This document shows, one piece after another, positions 10,842-59,513 of a stretch of DNA of 64,000 bases. The DNA comes from Linyphia triangularis (lineage: Eukaryota > Arthropoda > Arachnida > Araneae > Linyphiidae). Made by a program: the position numbers and the translations under genes. The notes under the pieces are model-generated. The model had not been told where the DNA came from. It did not search any database and saw nothing but the letters and a program-made list of their open reading frames with translations. The DNA lies in the NCBI GenBank assembly GCA_963978545.1, contig OZ021724.1:102317523-102381522 (forward strand). The letters run 5' to 3'. Each line of letters starts with the position of its first letter. The first letter of the stretch is position 1.

Positions 10842-12035
10842 TACTGTTTATCAGACTGATGCAAATGAAATAAACATTATCTTCGTAAAAAAGTGCTTAA
10901 GTGTGACGCAGCCTAAAGCATGGTGAAATAATCTAAAAAAAAAAAATCAAAACTATCAATTTAAATCAACGAAAAAGACAATCAAACACATCTGTTGAAA
11001 ATTAATTTTAAATTTAATTTCTAACCTTGTTATTTTGATAACACTTCGTGTTTTTAAATGCATTTAAAGAAAAAACTAAAAAATCAATTTAAGTTATGTT
11101 TACAACTCTAAAATGGGCATTTCAACGTATCAATTTGGATCATGAGCAGTTGAAATTTAAAATTGTAAACAATTTACAAATTCATAACTGATTCCATAAG
11201 ACCCTAATTGTTTAATAAACACAATATTATCTAATTAGATCTATAACAAGAAAAAGATTCTGTATGTGTGTCTGTAGCTCTATAGAAAGTAACTTCCGAT
11301 GATTTTATGACTCAGAAATTTTAAACATAAATAGCTTTGACCTTCTAAATTTGATTCTCAAAAACAGAATGTTTAAATGTTAGTTACTTAAAATTATTTC
11401 TTAAAGAAAATTTAATTTTTTTTACAAAGGGACTTCCAATAAGTGTATACCTCTGAAATTTTAAACGTAAGTAGTTTTAGCTTTCTAATTTTGCCTTTCA
11501 CAACCAGAATTGTTTTATTATTGCACTGGTTCTACAATCAAAAAAATTATTTAAAAAAAAAAAAAAAAAATGGAGGAGGCAGGGTGAGAGGTGGTTAGAG
11601 TTAAAAAAAAAATTCGGAGGGAAGAGCTGAGGTTGTGTTATGGTATTAACGGGGAATTTTTGTTTTGTTTTTCGACAGGGGTAATATAACAATAAGGGTT
11701 ACCGTTTACGTAGCAATGAACCGTTTAGCAATCAAACGAGAACATATTTTCTTTTATCAATGAGCCTTTCATTGACCTAAGGGAGCCTGTGCTTGCGTAG
11801 CAATAACATTTTAGCGGACGAAACGAACCCAGTTTGTGAAATATTAAAAGTTGGGACATATAAACAAAGATATGTCACCGCAATGCGGGGGCCACACATT
11901 TAGTATCAAATACTTTTTTTTAAATGCAGTTATATTAGTTTTCTATCGTAACTACCGTAATACCGTTTTCTAAATGTATTCAATGTATATACTGTCTCCT
12001 TAAGTTAAGCAGCAGAGCTTCTGACATATTTTAGA
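10842..12035. other. Unassigned AT-rich stretch
   Basis: No gene recognised. It includes a poly-A and purine-rich tract at 11551-11640. Confidence 0.5.
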
Positions 12036-12474
12036 TATGTAGCGATGCGAGCTAACGGTGAGTCGATCTCGAGACTTCTAGATCGGAAGACAGACGCGCT
12101 AACCACTATGAAAAAGTGATCCCTGGTGCCTAGATATTGTATCTGTCATTTGTACACGAAACAATGACACAGCCCCTTCCCAGTGAGTCACGAAGGGGTG
12201 AACGATTGAGTTGCTTGTGTGTGAGTTGCGTGTTGCAGTGAGTCGCCAGAAGTAGCTTGCTGTGTGAGTCTCCAGAGATGTTGAGGTGATAGTGTGGAGG
12301 AGTAAATAGCGCCACTGATGTGTTCGAATATTCGAGTTACCTATGTAGCGATGTGTGCTAACGGGGAGTTGAACTCGGGACTCCAAGATCGTTGAGACAG
12401 GCACGCTAACCACCAGGCAAAAGTGATCATTAGTGCCTAGATGTTGTATCTGTCATTTGTACACGAGACCACCA
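12036..12474 (-). mobile_element. SINE-E dimer with two tRNA-like heads
   Basis: Two heads on the minus strand contain TAGTGGTTAGCG-type box A and GAGTTCAACTCC-type box B (about 12050-12115 and 12355-12420). The linking body is AGTGAGTCGCCAGA. AGATATG on both sides is a possible target duplication. Confidence 0.7.
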
Positions 12475-13416
12475 CAGATATGTATGTTGCTCCCAACATC
12501 AGTGCTTTACACTAAGGTGCGACATTTTGCCATTCGTAACTTTCTAAGGTTTTTTGTAGAAGTAGCATAAAGTTTTTTTTTTGTAAAAGTATATACTAAA
12601 TTCAATGAAGATGTCTCCACCATCGCAAGCTCAGGACGATTCCTGAAAAGTTGAAGTTTAATGATCATTTCTTTGTATAAAAGTATTGACTTTTATTTTA
12701 ATCATTAATTGATGATGTGTGTAGAGAGGATGGTCTGGTGAAAGAGCATATTACTGGGTTACATAGCCATACCACTGAGTTGATACATATCACGATGATC
12801 TATCGGTTAGCCAAGAAGCTATTTAATTATAACATAGATATATTGGAATAGGTCCGTAGCTATGGAAAAAAGTATCCTGGTTTACGAAAGATGAAAAAGA
12901 ATAGAATTATTTACCCTGAAGTAACTAAATAATACATGAGTTCTTCAATAAGAATAAGTAGTTGAAATATCTTTTAGGAAATTAAATCTTTGAAAAATTT
13001 TGCACGATCGACTTCCTCTAGTCTGACATTTGCATGGTAGAAAAAAATATTTAAGAGCAAAATATTTAATTTGCGTGATATTTGGTTACTTTTCCAGCTA
13101 TGTATATTTCTTATTTTCATTTTTGTAAGTTCTCGTCTTCAGTTTTCCTCAGTGTGACCAGTGCTCAACACAGTGAAAATTGTGGTTTTATAAATGGTAC
13201 TTCTTAAATGAGCGATTATTGATCTTAGTATCAGTCGATTATCAGTATTTTTTTTTAACGTTTTTGTTTTTATGATCGTTTTTATGATTTGTATTTCGTA
13301 ATCTTAAGGACATAACATTATTATCGAGAACGTTGGAACATCTTCAGTTTTTATTGAGTACTTAGCTTCTATTTTAAGTAAGAACAACATGAATTATGGA
13401 ACAAGAATTTTTGTTT
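12475..13416. other. Unassigned AT-rich stretch
   Basis: No coding or repeat signal recognised. Confidence 0.5.
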
Positions 13417-14231
<815 letters not shown>

Positions 14232-15073
14232 CACGTTTATTTTTTTCCTTTACTGGAGTGGTTCCCCTCCCTTTGTCCCTTTTTTTCATCAAATGAGTTA
14301 ATGGTACAAAAGCGCCCTTTGATGAATACCCAAACAGAATTTCCATGTTTAAATTCAATTGATATTTTTTCTCTTTTTATTCACCATTTTTTTACCCTCG
14401 CACTGTTCTTTAAAGTAATGCATTAATTTATACAAATAAAAGTGAAAGCCCCCTTAATGATTTATTCTCTTCTAATTTTCAAACTTCCCAAGATTAAAAC
14501 TTTTATACGTTTATTTCATTGAATTTAATTGCATATTTCTTTAAGAAGTGAATTTTTTAAAATTATATCATTTATTATTTATCCTCAACCGAATATCAAG
14601 GATCGAAAAAAGTATTTATAAATTCGATTATATAACTAACAAATCTTTTTATATCAAGGTGTTAAGTTCTATTATCTTTCTAATTTATTTTTTTCAGTTT
14701 AAATATTTATTATGTTAATTTATTTTTATTCATTACAGTCTTCTCACTGCAGATTTAAGTTTTTGTTAGAAATCTAATTTTTCCTCTTTAATATAAAAAC
14801 GGCTTTATTCCCAAAAGGTTAGATTACGTGGACTGGACATTAAAACATACTTATATGAATATGAATAATATTATTTCTATGAATAAAATGTATTTTTGTT
14901 TTCAAGGCATTCTTAAGACTACAATTCAGTTTTTAACATGATAGTTATTATTATGTTCTCCTAGTACATAAGTAGTAAAAGTTTTTTTTTTCTCTCTTTC
15001 AATTACCTGTATGTTTGCTTAGTGTAATAAAAGTATAGTATTCAGTAAAAAGGTTTGTTTTTTTTGCAGTTTT
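14232..15073. other. Unassigned AT-rich stretch
   Basis: The right end (15010-15060) resembles the core of element K; otherwise nothing recognised. Confidence 0.45.
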
Positions 15074-15107
15074 CCACTTTTTTGAACACCTGGTTTCAAA
15101 AAAGTGG
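15074..15107. repeat. Perfect 13-bp hairpin
   Basis: CCACTTTTTTGAA and TTCAAAAAAGTGG around an 8-nt loop CACCTGGT, next to K-like core sequence. Confidence 0.85.
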
Positions 15108-15464
15108 TGTAGAAAAAATTTCTACCTGTGCTAACCAATTTTTATGGCAACTATTTTTCATAGTCACCATATAGAAAGGATAGAAAATCTCGATTACCAA
15201 GTTTTCAAGCCCATGCCCATACTTGATTTTTTGTTAAAACCCAATCGATCCCAAACTATAAACACCTTTCTAGTTTCATTCATTATTTTTAGACGTATGA
15301 AGAGTACATTTTCAAGCGTAGCAAACGAGCAGCCATTCATCATCGAGGTATTTACATTTTTAGAATCAACATAACATGTTAGCAGTCTAGCATAGCATTA
15401 TGACGCTTATTATATTTTCGACATTTGATAGATGAAAAGGTAAACAATATAATCTATAAAAACT

Positions 15465-15630
15465 AAGTTTTTATTATAAATCCTTTATATGCATAGGCAA
15501 TTTTTATATGCCTTAACTAGCGCCGTTTCTGTTGTCAGCGTGTGCTTGTTTTTAATATTTAAAATTAAATGCAAACACTTACTCTATTAGCAAAATATGC
15601 GGTAAACTACTTTTCAAAATTTATTAAGGT
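15465..15630. repeat. Family M partial copy
   Basis: GCGCCGTTTCTGTTGTCAGC and GCAAAATATGCGGTAAACTA match, inverted, the right part of the copy at 10085-10570. Confidence 0.5.
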
Positions 15631-16289
15631 ATACGTTTAGGCTTCAAATCGCAAAACTCGCAAAAATCGGGGAAGATTGACCGTGAAAAACAAAAGCAAA
15701 ATAAAAACAACACAAAAGAAGGAAACCCTATGATGGAGGAGCATACTATAAAGGAAATATATAATAATTAGTATAATAATAACAGTTTTTAATATAAAAA
15801 ATACTTTTTTAAAAGTTATTCTCAGATTGTAGTTTTTTCTATTTTGTATTTCATTCAAACAATAATAACTCCAGTTTAAATAATATTTTTTGAAATTTGT
15901 TTCTTGCTATATAATCTGCATACATTGTTGAATGTTTTGACTCTAAATACTAAGTGATTTGTAAATAAGTATTTTTTAAATTGAATTTTAAAGATAAGAT
16001 TCTGCATAAAAAAAAATTGGATTTTTCTAATAAATTCAGTTAAAGCAAGATATCACAAAATATACACACTGTAAAATTCTGTTAATAAGGTCAAAACATA
16101 GAGCAGGGTATTCCGCATTATTGAACACAAAAATTGTATCCGTGGGTGAATTAGAATTTTTGTCATTGAAATTTTTGTCGAAATTAGCCTAATTAGTTGA
16201 TTAAATATTAATTAATTATTAAAATTGAAGAAATTTAATTTTTTTATTGGAAACAGTTTAACAAATAATGCACTTTTCAAGGTGCAGAG

Positions 16290-16740
16290 GTCTAATTTTT
16301 AAATTGAAAATTAAAATTTTTTTTTTTTAAACCTATACGTATATCTTAAATAAAAATGAATGTGAATTTATGCACTCATATCCAAATATATTTAATTTAT
16401 TCTGATTGATTAAAACAATTTTATTATTTATTTATAAAAACAATTATGGCAACAAGAAAGAGCTTCTTCAATGATCAGTTAAATGCCATTTCAGCGTGAT
16501 TGGATGACGGCAAGTTGGGTTATTAGTATTCCGAAAAAGCTACTTTTTAATGACTGTGACAGCTGCCAAAATATAATAGAATGCATTGTCATCGACATCG
16601 AATCTACCTGCCAACTTTCTGCCTGATTGGATGACGGCAAGAGGGTTAACAAGACCTAATATAATTTTCCCGCCATCGGTATACCCAGCCACAAACAAAT
16701 TCGAAGTTAATAAAAAGGATTTAAAAACAAACATTCAGTA
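16290..16740. repeat. Family M copy, inverted relative to 10.1 kb
   Basis: Two GATTGGATGACGGCAAG motifs flank GCATTGTCATCGACATCGAA. The short minus-strand open frame here is part of the repeat. Confidence 0.55.
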
Positions 16741-17188
16741 CGAATCGGTTCGATAACAGTACGCTATTTTACATATTTTCAAGCATTTCCCCGCATCTTT
16801 CAACTTCAGAGTTTTCACTTGATCCTTTTCTATCCACACACAACCGTCAAAAATATCTTCAAGGGTAATTCACTAAAAAAAAAAAAAAAAAAAAAATACT
16901 ACAGCAGCGATTTTTCTGTTTACTACATTGAGTGCTGAAAAGAAACGTCTGGTCAACACATCCATGACTCTCCTTCATCAGTTACGCAGTCCGAAATACA
17001 AGAAAACATTGCATAACAACGTAAATACAACGTGTGGTCGGTAGAAAAAACTTTCAAAAAAAAAAAAAGTCAAACATGCTGAGATTTCTCAAACATACGC
17101 TGTACCCAGTCAAAATGAAGGTCGGCTAAAGAAACAGTAAATATTTCTTAATACTTCCAGTGGTCCTTTGATTTAGGTGGGCAGACGA

Positions 17189-17218
17189 TTTATATATATA
17201 TTCTAGAACATATCAGTT
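17189..17218 (+). promoter_or_regulatory. Core promoter: TATA box plus arthropod-type initiator
   Basis: A TATATATATA run starts at 17191 and TCAGTT lies at 17213-17218. If the A at 17215 is +1, the TATA element sits about 25 nt upstream, the usual spacing. TCAGT is the initiator favoured in arthropods. The implied 5' UTR is only 47 nt, to the ATG at 17262. No DPE match was seen. TA-rich strings are common here, so the spacing and the ATG position carry the call. Confidence 0.6.
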
Positions 17219-17261
17219 AAATATGTTATTTGAATAGAGTGAGTAGACACTGTTCATAATC

Positions 17262-51387
<34,126 letters not shown>

Positions 51388-51798
51388 GAACGTTTTAGTT
51401 TGAAAGTCAAGTATGCGTTCGGATGCCATATTTCTAGATTATTTTTAAGTGTATTGAAGTTTTTTATGAAGTTTTTGTGCATGACGTCACTCCCATAACA
51501 GTGGGTAAAACAATCATGGTTATGTCTTTTAATTGGTACCTGTACAGAGCGTTTTAACGGTGGCTAGAACAACAGTTAAAGCTATTGGTTCTCGCTTGTT
51601 TAGTTCTAGACATGGGTTTGGCGGCCATTCATAAAATCCGTTTACCGTTTAACTCTGATTAAATGCAATACCATCAGTGACAAATGCAAGACTTCCACCA
51701 TTTTAATAGGAAGTAAAAACCGTAAAATTGTTTGTTTCTAGCCACTGTGTAAGTGGTCATACATAAAACTCATATTTAATGTACATTAAAGATTACTA
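51388..51798 (+). other. Probable 3' UTR of the sushi gene
   Basis: Follows the stop codon directly. No AATAAA lies before the Tigger-like element at 51799; candidate AATAAA signals come later, for example at 52702. The UTR may therefore run through that element. A TGACGTCA site is present at 51482-51489. Confidence 0.4.
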
Positions 51799-52263
51799 CA
51801 GTAGAACCTCGATTAACCGACTTAATTCGGACCGAAGATAGGTCGGATAATCGAAAATGCCGGATAATAGAGAGTTGTAAAAAATAATAGAAAGTAAATT
51901 ATTTTCATTTATTAAATGCAGGGCTTTTAATGTTTTTTTTTTATGACATAATTGTTGGAAATGAGTTTTTGTTGTCGTAATCTTGATAATCGTTGTTTCG
52001 CGGTTCTATCCCGAAGTCTTTTTAAAAGCAATAGTTCAGTTTGATCTGCATATGATTATTGCTCTAACCATGTCAGTCCTTTTGAAAAACTTTCAAAAGC
52101 CTCACCATTACTTATGCAAATTTAGTGTAAAGGAAAATATTCCGGTTTTAAAAAGGAAAAAATGATTTATTACTCATTTGGGAGATTTTTGATGTCGACT
52201 AAAGAATGGTCGGTTAACAGAGAGTTCCGGATGAAAGAGGGACGGTTAATCGAGTTTCTACTG
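51799..52263. mobile_element. Tigger/pogo-type non-autonomous element
   Basis: CAGTAGAACCTCGATTAACC at the left and GGTTAATCGAGTTTCTACTG at the right, between TA dinucleotides. This terminus is diagnostic of Tigger/pogo elements. 465 bp, no intact transposase. It lies in the probable 3' UTR region of the sushi gene. Confidence 0.93.
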
Positions 52264-53657
52264 TACTTTTATATGGAGATTTTTCTTTAAAAATTTTAAA
52301 ATTAGGATCATTTAAATTTGTAAAATCTCCGGCTTTTACAGTTGAAAAGTGAAGGAAAAATTTCTCTTGATGAACATTTGGCACTAACTGGTTACGGTAT
52401 CGTATACTTGATTTCAACCAATGAAAACTTGTTGATGGACAGTGTATGTGGATGTTTTTTACGCACAAACCGACCACTTTTTTTAATCCTCTGTAAATCA
52501 CTTTATGTGCATTTGTTTAAGTATTGTGATAAAGATATATTGCAAGTCAAATAGTACATAAAGATAAGAATTCACTGGTTTTAATAAAAAGCTACTCTCC
52601 TAGAAGTAAAAATAGAAATGTGCCAATCGAATATTGGAATAGCATATAGTAAAATGTTTAGTAAATATTATCACAATTTAACTTCCTATGTATACATTTG
52701 AAATAAACTATACAGAATATACGCATATTATTATGTGTATTTGCAACATTTAAATTACCTTGTTAATTTTGTTATGCAAGTAGACGACATATTCAAATTC
52801 ACCTTTAAAATAATGCATATTCTAACTTGCTTGTTATATTTTAACTTTTGAAATTCTAACATTTTTGTGAATTCTTAATGAAATGGCTATTTTCTTGCAA
52901 TGCTTTGCTTTGTTTTGTATGTGTTAGCTATAAAGATTATTGCACTTCCATGTTTCTTGATTTTTTTTGTTATATTTGTAAAATAATGTACATACAGAAA
53001 AGAGTGGAAAAAAACCCCTAATATTTTAGAGTTTGTAAAATTATTTCTCGGTAATGAATATGTGTAAATTTGTAAAATAGAATATGTATATATTGTATAG
53101 AATATATATAAATATATAATGTTACTACACTGAATATACTGTCATTAGTGTAGTTATTAACACATTCGCTATTGTAAAACCGCATACATGAAAATGGAAT
53201 GTAATAATTTCAGTGTGCCCGTGTATCACCTTCGCATTTTGCCGTGTATTTCTTCTGAAGCATTTTATGAAAATAAATATATTTCTATAGCGAATATCTC
53301 GAGTCTTTTCTTTGAAAATCGATTACTGCTTTTCAAATGTATTCTATCATATATCACAGTTGATATATTTTGTACGTGCTTTTGAATATTGGAAACGTTT
53401 CACTTTCTTTACCACTTTCTATTTTTCTTCTTCCTCTTTTTTTTTTAATTCTGCAACAAATCGAGCTGCATAAATAGAAATACAAATCTCCACCATTTAT
53501 TGGCGGTGATAAATGATCTGGTGAAAATAAAACAATCCTTTCAAAAATTTGTAGTAGTAGAATAACAAACTAACAAATTTGAGAAAATTTAAAATAGATG
53601 TAAAGGGAAAATTATTTATAAAATATCTAAATAATCAAAAAATATTAAATTATTGCA
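52264..53657. other. 3' flank of the sushi gene
   Basis: AT-rich. AATAAA at 52702 and 53270-53275 could end the transcript. No other gene recognised. Confidence 0.4.
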
Positions 53658-53738
53658 ATGGACAATTCCCGCATTTTTTAAAAATTCAATTCTAAATGTT
53701 TCGAAAAGCCATATGAAGAAAAATTTCTGCTCAATGCG

Positions 53739-53774
<36 letters not shown>

Positions 53775-54179
53775 CAATAAAAATTCCCCTGTTAGACGTT
53801 GGCGAGAAAACGATTCATTCGGCTAGAATTGAATGTGACGTCAAGATTTCCAAAACATCTTGGCTTGAAATGCGGCAGCGGAAAGCAGTTTTGTAAGTTT
53901 CGAACTAATGCGAGATCTGGCAGTGGTCTACCAACGCCTATTATTTGGCAGAAACCTCACGATAACTATAGAAACGGAAGGAAACTTTGACCTCACAGAT
54001 TTTGTTGAGTGTTTTGATCGCACTGGCTTTGGCTCCATTTTGGGGCATTATATTTTCTTATTACTTAAATAACTATTTTCTTAAAGAACTTTTGTTTAAA
54101 TATTTGGAATCAGAAAGAAATTCTTCGTAAATATAAACTAATTTCACACGTTTTTAAAAAAAATGCCGGAATTATCCAT
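53658..54179. mobile_element. Family D element, copy 4, opposite orientation
   Basis: ATGGACAATTCCCGCATTTT and GCCGGAATTATCCAT are the ends; the interior is inverted relative to copies 1 and 3. Confidence 0.82.
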
Positions 54180-56221
54180 TTTGTATAAACAAAAATGCCG
54201 AAAATATACGATTTGTAGAAGAGAACACTTTTCTTGTATTATTGAATTAGAATGAATATTTTTATCATACTTTCCACTTGATTGTGTAAGCCGCAATACA
54301 CAAAAGCTAAGGGTGTTGGTGGAACATTGCGCAGATTTCAATTACACATTGATTTTAGACAATATGTTTCATTGCAAACGAATGGACCTTTTGAGTATTG
54401 TTATTTTTTTTAAACTACCGAAACCCACCAAATTGGGGAGTTTGTTAACATTTTTGGCGATACTAATACTTAAAATTTTGACAGTTTGACAAGTTTGGTG
54501 ATGATAGTAATAGTCAGTTTCTAATACTAACTGAGAAAAGAAACTCTTAACAAACAGAACAATTTAGGTTTTATATAAGCGTATATATAAATGTGATAAA
54601 GAAACTATCTTTAAAATTATTTATTTCTAACTTAATTTGCAAGGTATTATTTAGAGCATCTGCCATTTCCACTCATCAATCCGGTAAATCATACATACCT
54701 TTAACAAGTATTTTGAACGAAATTATTTTTTCAGTAAAAAAAAAAAAAAAATACTTGTACTTAATTTTCCAAAGTGTAACACTTGACTGCAACGTCACCA
54801 TGCAAAATCTTTATAAAAATTAAAGGTGAATAGATTCGAATGCATCTGTTCCCTAACTTTGGACACTGATATGAAATTATAACTTCTGGATAGCTTAAAA
54901 CCACTGATCTTAAACCATAACTTCAGGATAGCTTATAAACGGTTTATGTTCTGCAAGCAGATGAAACCGATTGAATACTTTTCCCCATAATGCTATGAAA
55001 TAGGTTACCATGGTTACATACACCTTGTAACTAGTTTGGGGAAAAGTTGCTAGCATAGATCACTATGGTGGTTGTTAAGCCTTCTTCGTCTTCAAGTCAA
55101 TTACAAAGCCTTCACTATCCATAAGTTGCAGCTAGAGATTAGTGACTTTGGTTCACGTGACCTTACAATTCATACTATAAAATTGATGTTGACTGTTAAG
55201 AAAACGCAGAAACGCAGTTAAATTACTTGTAATCCAAGTTAAGAAAAAACTTTCTGTTGTTACATCCATATCCACTCATACACTCTACAAACAAAAATCA
55301 TCAGTGCTAAAAAAAAAAAAAACTTACACAAAAACCAATCACCATCCATTAAAATCTAATCACTCTCCAATAATCCAAATTATAAATGTGTGTATTGTTA
55401 CCATCTTAACCACCATAACACATCATCATATTTGGTCCGACAGTCCAATGTGGTCCTAGACCTTTCATTGAAACTTTCTCAAGGACAGCTTATTTCTCGA
55501 CCTGGTCAGCCAGTCCTTCACTCCGATTACTTTAAAATTCGATTCAACAGAATCAAGATATCGCAATTATGTCCTTCCCATTTTCCTACACGCGAAAAGC
55601 CTTGCGACAAATATCTTCTTTATTGGATTATTTTCATCCATTCTAGCAATATGAGAAGCCCAGTTCATTCTTTTAATTTTAAAGCTCTTAATGATACAAG
55701 ACCACTATTACACGCTACAAAAAAAATCAGTGATCTTACATAATAAACTAATCACCATCAATTAATTTAAATTCAAAAAAGAGGTTTATAGTGTTACTAC
55801 ATACCCCCTCTTCCACCACACACAAAAATCAATGATATGGCCAGCTAAATCATGGAAAAGCTAATCACCAACTATTAGTATACATGGAATATATTAGAGA
55901 AAAACTCGTTATATACTACTTTTAATATTAAAAGAGTAAATGGATACAATTTTTGACTAAAATATATACTTTTGCTTGTAAAAACTTGATATAATTAAAG
56001 GCGACCCACTACAATCCGAGCACATCGGTGCAACACTGTAAAGTCAAGCTTGCAATCCTCTCCTTTCTACTTTCGTAACCATCACCTAACTCCGAATGTC
56101 TGCCATTGTTTTGCGTTGATTCAACCTGATCCGTCCTTCCTTTCTTGCTTTCATCCAAACGAGCTGGAATTTTTCTGACTGAATAGACTAGTTGTTAATG
56201 GCAGTGCGTACTATAAAGTCT
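54180..56221. other. Unassigned intergenic stretch
   Basis: A 117-codon open frame at 55390-55743 shows no recognisable domain and is probably chance. Confidence 0.4.
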
Positions 56222-56473
56222 TAAGCCAGATTTACACGCTACCAATCGGGATTCCAGTTTAGATCGCCAGTCTGTGACGTCATGAGACGTTACACCGCTA
56301 CTGGTTCCAGTAAATAAAACATTTTCTATTTACTGTCGCCGGCGACTCCCATCAACCAATCACGTGTGCTCCTCCGTGATTACCAACAGATGGCGCAGCA
56401 GTCGCTTAGCTGACGTCACAGAACTGGCGATATAAACTGGAACCCCGACTAGTAGCGTGTAAATCCGACTTTA
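56222..56473. mobile_element. GC-richer foldback MITE
   Basis: TAAGCCAGATTTACACGCTA and GTAGCGTGTAAATCCGACTT form inverted ends; further in, ATCGCCAGTCTGTGACGTCA pairs with TGACGTCACAGAACTGGCGA. No target duplication identified. Confidence 0.8.
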
Positions 56474-56559
56474 GGGGTGTCACTTAAATGCTACGTTTAC
56501 AGACTCTTTCATAGATTAGTTAACTAGTTAATTTGCCTTCGTCTAGGACTAATTAACAT

Positions 56560-56770
56560 ATAGGACAAACTAACATATTTGCCTTCGTCCAATTGAACTA
56601 GATAGATATTAGATAGAATCGTTGTCGACGCATGCCTTCTATTAAGCTTTGGGAGCAAAAAGAGTTAGTTCATGGCCCGCAATCGATGGTTTTTTTTCGC
56701 AGTGGTCAAACAGTAGGAAAACCCGATCAGAGATAAAAATCGTTTAAATGAGTACATAAAAGTTGATAAT
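56560..56770. repeat. Family M copy (8.2-kb subtype)
   Basis: GCCTTCGTCCAATTGAACTA and CCCGCAATCGATGG match 8270-8525. Confidence 0.5.
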
Positions 56771-58526
56771 GTATATGAAGGATCTATGTCGTCACGCATT
56801 TTTTTTCCTCAGAGAAAACGATGACACAGAGTTTACTAAATATAAACTATAATTTAATATTTCTTCAAAAGCTCCCAAAACTACTTCGAACAACAAAACA
56901 ATCTCTATCAGCTTTCAATACGAGTTACGGTACATTCAACTTCGAACACAGCGTTAATTCAGCCTCAGAAAGTAAACATCGGAAGCTTTCCAAACAGCAA
57001 ACGATTCTCAACGTAATTTCCCTCGATTTCATTTTTCATCTCTTTAAATAGTGCCACGGCAGACATTTCTAGCAAAATACAACCGACCAATCGTCTGATC
57101 TAAATGCCTCGAAATTTCTCGAATGACCTAAGTGTTGCCAACATTTTCCAACCTGAGCTGTCGCTGATTACAAATTAAAAGAATAATACAAAATAGAACT
57201 TTAAAATAAATACGTCACTACTTACAATTATTTACAGACGATTTTTGAAACAATATTTAAAAGTTTGATTTGTGGGTTAATTTATTTCTAACTACCCTAT
57301 TTAATGGTACAACAACAACAAAAAATGGTGGTTTTCTTTATCTGTGAGAACCTTCTTAGAGAACCTTCATTCATTTTAGTTTTATAAATAGTCGTGCAAA
57401 CCTTTCCAGTGCATAATTAAGTAATAGCGCATTTTTTGAAGGCCAAGAAAGATGGAAGGAGGCGAAAATTAATCGTGAAATTAACATAATCTAATGAAGC
57501 ACGAAAAGCCGCAAAATTGACATAATTAGAACAGTCACGTGATTTTATTGATTTAGGGGCTGGAAGTGGTTGGACATTGTATTTTTGATGCACGATGAAG
57601 AGCAAGAAATATTCAAAAGAAGATGCACGATAGAAGTGGAAGGTATTATTTGAATATTGCCAAAACTAGTTCCAAAGCAAGACAAATTATTTCTAGAATT
57701 TCGGCAAGAAGTCTATTATCTTCAGAATACTAAAAGTAGTATTTTATAGCTTATTCAATAATGATATTTTATTGGTTGGTTGGTTCAGTTTTGGTGGCGC
57801 AAAAAGCAACTTCCAGGTCATACTGAGCGAGATATTTTATTGCTTGAAAACTTAAAAATTGAAAAAACTAATTTTTTTTCACGAATTTTGCTGATTCTCC
57901 TATTTAAACCCAAGCAGTTAAAATTGAACAGAGTTAGGTAATAATGATTAATTTTTATGGGCAGTTGGAACCCAAAAATTTATAAATAATTGATTTGGAG
58001 TTTATTATTATTTATCGTAATTTAAATTCTCCCCTTTAAAAAGATACCTCATTTGTAATAATACCTCAAATAGAAGTATTTTTAATAATTTTGTAAAAAC
58101 AAAATTGTTAAATATTACTGTAAGTAAAGTTTTCTTTAAAATGCATTTTCTAAAAACTACACTTTTCATTATTCATGTACCTTTTCCACAGAAACTGCAC
58201 AAACAATGTTCTTGAAATTTCTACCACATATTCCTTTTATGTATCTGTATATACTGAAGTGAGAATTTGTTGTTACTTTAAAAATATTTTTTGTTTTGGT
58301 TTTTTTCGGCAAAAAAGCTTGTGATTTTTAACAAATATGAGTGACTTTCACAAAAATTCAATAAAAAAAATGCAAATGAATCACAATCAAAAGCTAACTT
58401 CAGTAGAATAACAAATGTCTGATAAATGCACTGAAAAAAAAATTAGGCTTTTATGTCAAGTACTTTCTGAGAAAAAGGTACATGAAATACGCTAAATTAA
58501 CATTACCGGTATAGAGGGTATCAACT
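56771..58526. other. Unassigned intergenic stretch
   Basis: A SINE-like tail (TTGGTTGGTTGGTTCAGTTT, then GGTGGCGCAAAAAGCAACTT) lies at 57772-57815; its promoter end is missing. No gene recognised. Confidence 0.4.
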
Positions 58527-59067
58527 ACAGGTCGGTGATATATCGATACGACGATATTTTTATCGATATTTCTAAAAAAATATCGATATTAAAATTATCG
58601 ATAAAAGTCACCGATATATCGATATTTTCAAACATTTTTAGTTTTTTGATGATCATTTTGTAGTTCCATATGTTTTTTCAATTTTCTTTATTCCCTTTTC
58701 AAAAACTTCAAAACTACAGTTTGAACTTGGCTTGAGAGACAGTTAAAATGGCACCAATATTCAACATTTTCCATACACTTAAAATCTATCAAAAATTATC
58801 TAAATTTTTCTTAAAATCGCTGCTCCCAATTAAGCGAAAATATAATTTTTTTTCTTTTCTTTTTTTCTTAATAGATCCATTTCAGTTGAAAAAGTAGTCA
58901 CCTTACAAAAAAGCAATCATGAAAAGAAAGAATTTGCTCCGAAAAACTTTGTTTCTGGCAAAATTGAAAAAAAAAATTTAAAAAAGCATGTATCGATCTA
59001 TCGATATTTTTTTCTATGCAACGTTATAGTATCGATATTTATTTTGATCAATATTTCCGACTTCTAA
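58527..59067. mobile_element. hAT-type element, CGATATATCGAT family, copy 3
   Basis: ACAGGTCGGTGATATATCGA at the left, ATATTTCCGACTTCTAA at the right; duplication TATCAACT / TACCAACT. Interior collinear with copy 1. Confidence 0.85.
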
Positions 59068-59282
59068 TACCAACTCCCCATATTTAAAAAAGGTAAGATG
59101 ATTTATATCAATCACATCTATCTATTTGTTACGAGAGAAACATTTTTAATCTAAAATAACAATGACATTAATAATTGAAATGACAATAATATTTAGACAA
59201 TGACATTCAATAATTAATTTTGAGCACGACTCCAACTGTTTCTTTTCTCAGTGTAAAATAATTTAAACTTCTAAATATATAA

Positions 59283-59467
59283 GGGGGCCAGGTACTTAAA
59301 ATTCTAAAATCTTTCTTTTTAGAATTATTTTTCTGAAATTTTTTATGCAGTAATGTATGATGCGTTAAAACTTTAAAAACTATTTTAAATTTTCAAATTT
59401 TAAAAATATTTTTTTGTAAATTAAAAAAATTTAAAATTTTGATATTTCCTAAATTTGATATATCTAC

Positions 59468-59513
<46 letters not shown>

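Noticed and set aside
55390..55743. 117-codon open frame
   Set aside because: No domain, no splice context, composition like surrounding AT-rich DNA; kept as unassigned.
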